From positions 1-57,740 of the forward strand of contig JBNKHG010000060.1 in assembly GCA_050290225.1 (NCBI GenBank): a stretch of 57,740 nucleotides of DNA. The letters run 5' to 3'. The DNA is from JBNKHG01 sp050290225. GTDB lineage: Bacteria; Pseudomonadota; Gammaproteobacteria; Pseudomonadales; Cellvibrionaceae. The notes beneath the pieces were generated by a model. That model did not search any database and had not been told where the DNA came from. It was given only the letters and a program-made list of their open reading frames with translations. Each line of letters begins with the position of its first letter. The first letter of the stretch is position 1. The translations under genes were made by a program, and so were the position numbers. Shown here in pieces: positions 55,866 through 57,740 of the stretch.

Positions 55866-56062
55866 ATAAACCGCCCCTGAATTTCCGGAGGCTCCTATGT
55901 TTAAGTCGCCATGGCTTGACCCGCCAGTTGATGATAATCGCCTGCTCAAATTCCGTCGCAGGCACATCGCCGATGGGGGCCCTCAGCCGCCGGTTATTGA
56001 ACCAATTGATCTATTCGAGCGTTTTGCGTACTCGACCGCATCCAGGTTGCGCCAGGGGTCGT
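55866..56062 (-). mobile_element. Remnant of an IS3-family insertion sequence (right end)
   Basis: On the minus strand, 56040-55915 encodes VRKTLE-stop-INWFNNRRL then RAPIGDVPATEFEQA, the C-terminal end of an IS3-family transposase (OrfB) with an in-frame TAG where the family has a tryptophan codon. The plus strand at 55866-55890 (AAACCGCCCCTGAATTTCC) resembles the terminal repeat of the IS51 group. The rest of the element is absent. The plus-strand open frame starting at 55897 is a shadow of this and is not a gene. Confidence 0.75.
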
Positions 56063-56064
56063 AA

Positions 56065-56298
56065 GTCTACTGGGTGGATCGAGCTTACAACGAAGATGTT
56101 GATGTTGACGGCTACTCTTCTGGGCTTTACTTTGGATATGGTTCTGCTCAAAGCGAGGGGTTTGGCTACCGCTTATATGTCGGTGAATATATGAGTGATA
56201 ATAACACTGGTGCGGAAAATACCATCACGTTTGAATATGCCTATGAAACCAGTGATGGTGAAATCGTAGCCGGTGAGATGACCTTGCCGGTCCAATAG
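56065..56298 (+). pseudogene. Truncated 3' fragment of an unknown gene
   Basis: The frame opens directly after an in-frame stop at the IS3 fragment edge and runs about 75 codons (WVDRAYNEDVDVDGYSSG...EMTLPVQ). It has no ribosome site at its GTG 56074. The sequence is acidic and rich in Y, G and D, like the C-terminus of a secreted or surface protein. It probably lost its 5' part when the IS element entered. Confidence 0.5.
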
Positions 56299-56325
56299 GT
56301 GTTTATCGTTTTACGTTTTGTATAA

Positions 56326-56351
56326 AGCAGGCCTTGGGCCTGCTTTTTTTT
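56326..56351 (+). terminator. Intrinsic terminator after the truncated gene
   Basis: AGCAGGCC (56326-56333) pairs with GGCCTGCT (56337-56344) around a 3-base loop, followed by seven or more T. Confidence 0.9.
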
Positions 56352-56517
56352 GCTCAATTAACCCTGCTCCTGCAGATCAATATCAAAACTCAAGCGACTG
56401 CGCTTAGCCAATGGCGAGGCTGATTGCGATTCAGTGCAACCCTGTGATGAAAACTTTGGTTCTTCAGAAAAATTTGTGGGTTGTTATGATTCATGTTTTG
56501 GTAACGACGTCTCGTTC

Positions 56518-56652
56518 GTGCCACAAGCGGACGAACCGACGTGCCACGAATACTTGTGGCTTGCCGCTTGAAGCCGCAAGCCGCAAGCCGAAAGCCGCAA
56601 GCCGCAAGCCGCAAGCCGCAAGCCGCAAGCCGCAAGAGTCCGCTTTTGGCAC
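56518..56652. repeat. Inverted-end repeat element, copy 2, with (AAGCCGC)9
   Basis: Left end GTGCCACAAGCGGAC (56518-56532) and right end GTCCGCTTTTGGCAC (56638-56652) are inverted with one mismatch in 15. The array at 56571-56633 has nine 7-bp units, one AAGCCGA. The 41-base segment before the array is identical to copy 1. Confidence 0.92.
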
Positions 56653-56802
56653 TTTACTGACTATCACATCGTGCCTAAACCTTCTAATAAATGATATCCG
56701 AATAATATTTACCGACCCACCACAAAAAGATCTTGAATTTCAACAGGTTAATAGACTCTCGAACCACATTATACCCACGGATTATTCAGAGGAACCAAAC
56801 AT

Positions 56803-56842
56803 AAAAGCCGGCTGTCGCCCAGCGCGACAGCCGGCTTTTTTT
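56803..56842. terminator. Bidirectional terminator beyond modB
   Basis: A 12-bp stem GCCGGCTGTCGC (56807-56818) pairs with 56824-56835 around CCAGC, with four A on the left and seven T on the right. It lies 8 bases past the modB stop on the minus strand. Confidence 0.93.
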
Positions 56843-56850
56843 GACTGCCC

Positions 56851-57540
56851 TTACGACTCCTGACGATCCCGCAACACACTGCCGTTGACTAAATAGAGAG
56901 TGAGCAGAACCGCAAAGGAAAACAGCAGCATTCCTCCCGCCAGCCAATGCGCCTGATTATACTCCAGGGCTTCCACATGATCGTAAATCGCCACCGACAA
57001 AACCCGGGTTTCGCCGGAAATATTACCACCGATCATTAACACCACACCAAATTCGCCGACCGTGTGGGCAAACGCCAGTACCGCTGCGGTCAGAAAACCG
57101 GGACGCGCAAGGGGGGCAGCTACCGTCATAAACCGATCCCAGGGGGAGGCGCGCAGGGTGGCGGCCACTTCCAGCATCCGCTCACTGATTGCTTCAAAAG
57201 CGTTCTGCATAGGCTGCACCGCAAAGGGCAAGGAATAAAGCACCGAGGCAAACACCAGGCCCGCAAATGTAAATGGCAGAGTACCCAGCCCCAGCGCTTC
57301 GGTAATTTGCCCCACCAACCCCTGTGGTCCGAGCAGCAACAGGAGGTAAAAGCCCAGGACAGTGGGTGGCAATACCAGCGGCAGGGCGACAAGGGAGGCA
57401 ACCGGCTGCTTCAACCAGTGATGCGTTCGTGCCAACCACCAGGCGATAGGCGTCCCGATCAGCAACAACAGTACAGTAGTCAGACCAGCCAGCTTTAGCG
57501 TCAGCACGACTGGCTGCCAATCAAAACCCACTTCACTCAC
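56851..57540 (-). CDS. modB: Molybdate ABC transporter permease ModB
   Basis: 229 residues, five or more membrane helices. The EAA loop EVAATLRASPWDRFMTVAAPL (about 146-166) contacts the ATPase ModC. LPLVLPPTVLGFYLLLLLG, AGLVFASVLYSLPFAVQPMQ and FAHTVGEFGVVLMIGGNI are characteristic of ModB. It imports molybdate, needed for the NarG cofactor and for nitrogenase. The start is GTG 57540. modA and modC are not in the window on this side, and modB is separated from the window edge by 200 bases of repeats, so modA may lie elsewhere or further right. Confidence 0.93.
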   Translation of the reverse strand: MSEVGFDWQPVVLTLKLAGLTTVLLLLIGTPIAWWLARTHHWLKQPVASLVALPLVLPPTVLGFYLLLLLGPQGLVGQITEALGLGTLPFTFAGLVFASVLYSLPFAVQPMQNAFEAISERMLEVAATLRASPWDRFMTVAAPLARPGFLTAAVLAFAHTVGEFGVVLMIGGNISGETRVLSVAIYDHVEALEYNQAHWLAGGMLLFSFAVLLTLYLVNGSVLRDRQES

Positions 57541-57591
57541 AAACGGCGGCTCTCTCTTGACACGGCGGACTTGAGGCGATGTGACGAGTCA

Positions 57592-57642
57592 TAAGCTGTA
57601 AGCGGCAAGCTGTAAGCGGCAAGCGGCAAGCTGTAAGCGGCA
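57592..57642. repeat. 7-bp tandem repeat (AAGCGGC/AAGCTGT), related to the inverted-end elements
   Basis: Seven units: AAGCTGT and AAGCGGC alternate, period 7. The composition and period match the arrays in copies 1 and 2 on the opposite strand. At 57727-57740 the sequence resumes with CTTGAGGCTTGCCGCTT-like bases, so another element probably begins at the window edge. Confidence 0.8.
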
Positions 57643-57740
57643 TGCAAACTTCACTGAAGACCAAATTACACAGCCCCGGGGGAAATACAAAACAGTTAAA
57701 AAAGCGTCATCAGTGCTAGACCACTTGAGGCTTGCCGCTT

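Larger units (their letters stand above)
55848..56850. other. About 1 kb accessory stretch with IS remnant and repeat element
   Basis: It holds the IS3-type fragment (55866-56062), the truncated reading frame 56065-56298, a terminator (56326-56351), copy 2 of the inverted-end element (56518-56652) and the modB terminator (56803-56842). Between them no gene is supported. Confidence 0.7.

Noticed and set aside
55897..56064. Plus-strand frame beginning with a good ribosome site (MFKSPWLDPP...)
   Set aside because: The opposite strand encodes recognisable IS3 transposase residues across the same bases. The plus frame is their reverse complement.

Overview
The window looks like chromosomal DNA of a free-living, facultatively anaerobic, nitrogen-fixing gammaproteobacterium, probably a marine relative of the Cellvibrionales. 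This placement is an inference from protein flavour and gene content (Rnf next to nifLA as in Azotobacter and Teredinibacter, a nar operon with a PpiC gene as in Pseudomonas, a TonB receptor/sulfatase pair). No rRNA or tRNA gene is present to confirm it.

Layout. (1) 168-14138 is a complete nitrate-respiration locus: narL and narX on the minus strand, then divergently narK1, narK2, narG, narH, narJ, narI and a parvulin-type prolyl isomerase. The narX/narK gap carries a good FNR box. (2) 14397-19216 is a catabolic island: a LuxR-type regulator, an MFS transporter, a class III aminotransferase and an aldehyde dehydrogenase. It suggests amine or omega-amino acid degradation. (3) 19396-23529 holds a TonB-dependent receptor and a periplasmic sulfatase. 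(4) 23844-25147 holds a FolM-like pteridine reductase and FolB. (5) 25288-30522 is sulfate activation: a LysR regulator, a Sat-CysC fusion, CysD and CysN, so two different ATP sulfurylases lie in a row. A DHH phosphoesterase follows. (6) 32255-37623 is the Rnf operon rnfABCDGEH (minus strand). It diverges from nifL-nifA (38050-41332). The 426-base gap holds two perfect NifA-binding motifs flanked by a sigma-54 promoter on each side. (7) 41364-42590 holds a lipoprotein cytochrome c and an Hsp20. (8) 42870-51047 is a group 3b-type NAD(P)-linked [NiFe]-hydrogenase operon: a cyclic-nucleotide-binding-fold protein, a fused beta/gamma electron-transfer subunit, small subunit, large subunit and maturation protease, followed by a CBS-domain protein and PEP synthase. 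It has a class II FNR-type promoter. (9) 51305-57540 is a looser region with a putative outer-membrane protein, a gluzincin-like metallopeptidase, an unknown hydrophobic-hairpin protein, an IS3-family remnant and modB at the right edge.

How it fits together: Nar supplies anaerobic respiration, and both the nar and hydrogenase regions carry FNR-like boxes. Rnf can drive reduced ferredoxin to nitrogenase under NifA control, the hydrogenase can exchange electrons between H2 and NAD(P)H, and ModB supports molybdenum supply for both nitrate reductase and nitrogenase. The nif structural genes are not in the window.

The most unusual items are the symmetrical rnf/nifLA control region, the fused hydrogenase subunit, and a family of about 120-135 bp repeats with inverted ends and an internal 7-bp tandem array of variable copy number.
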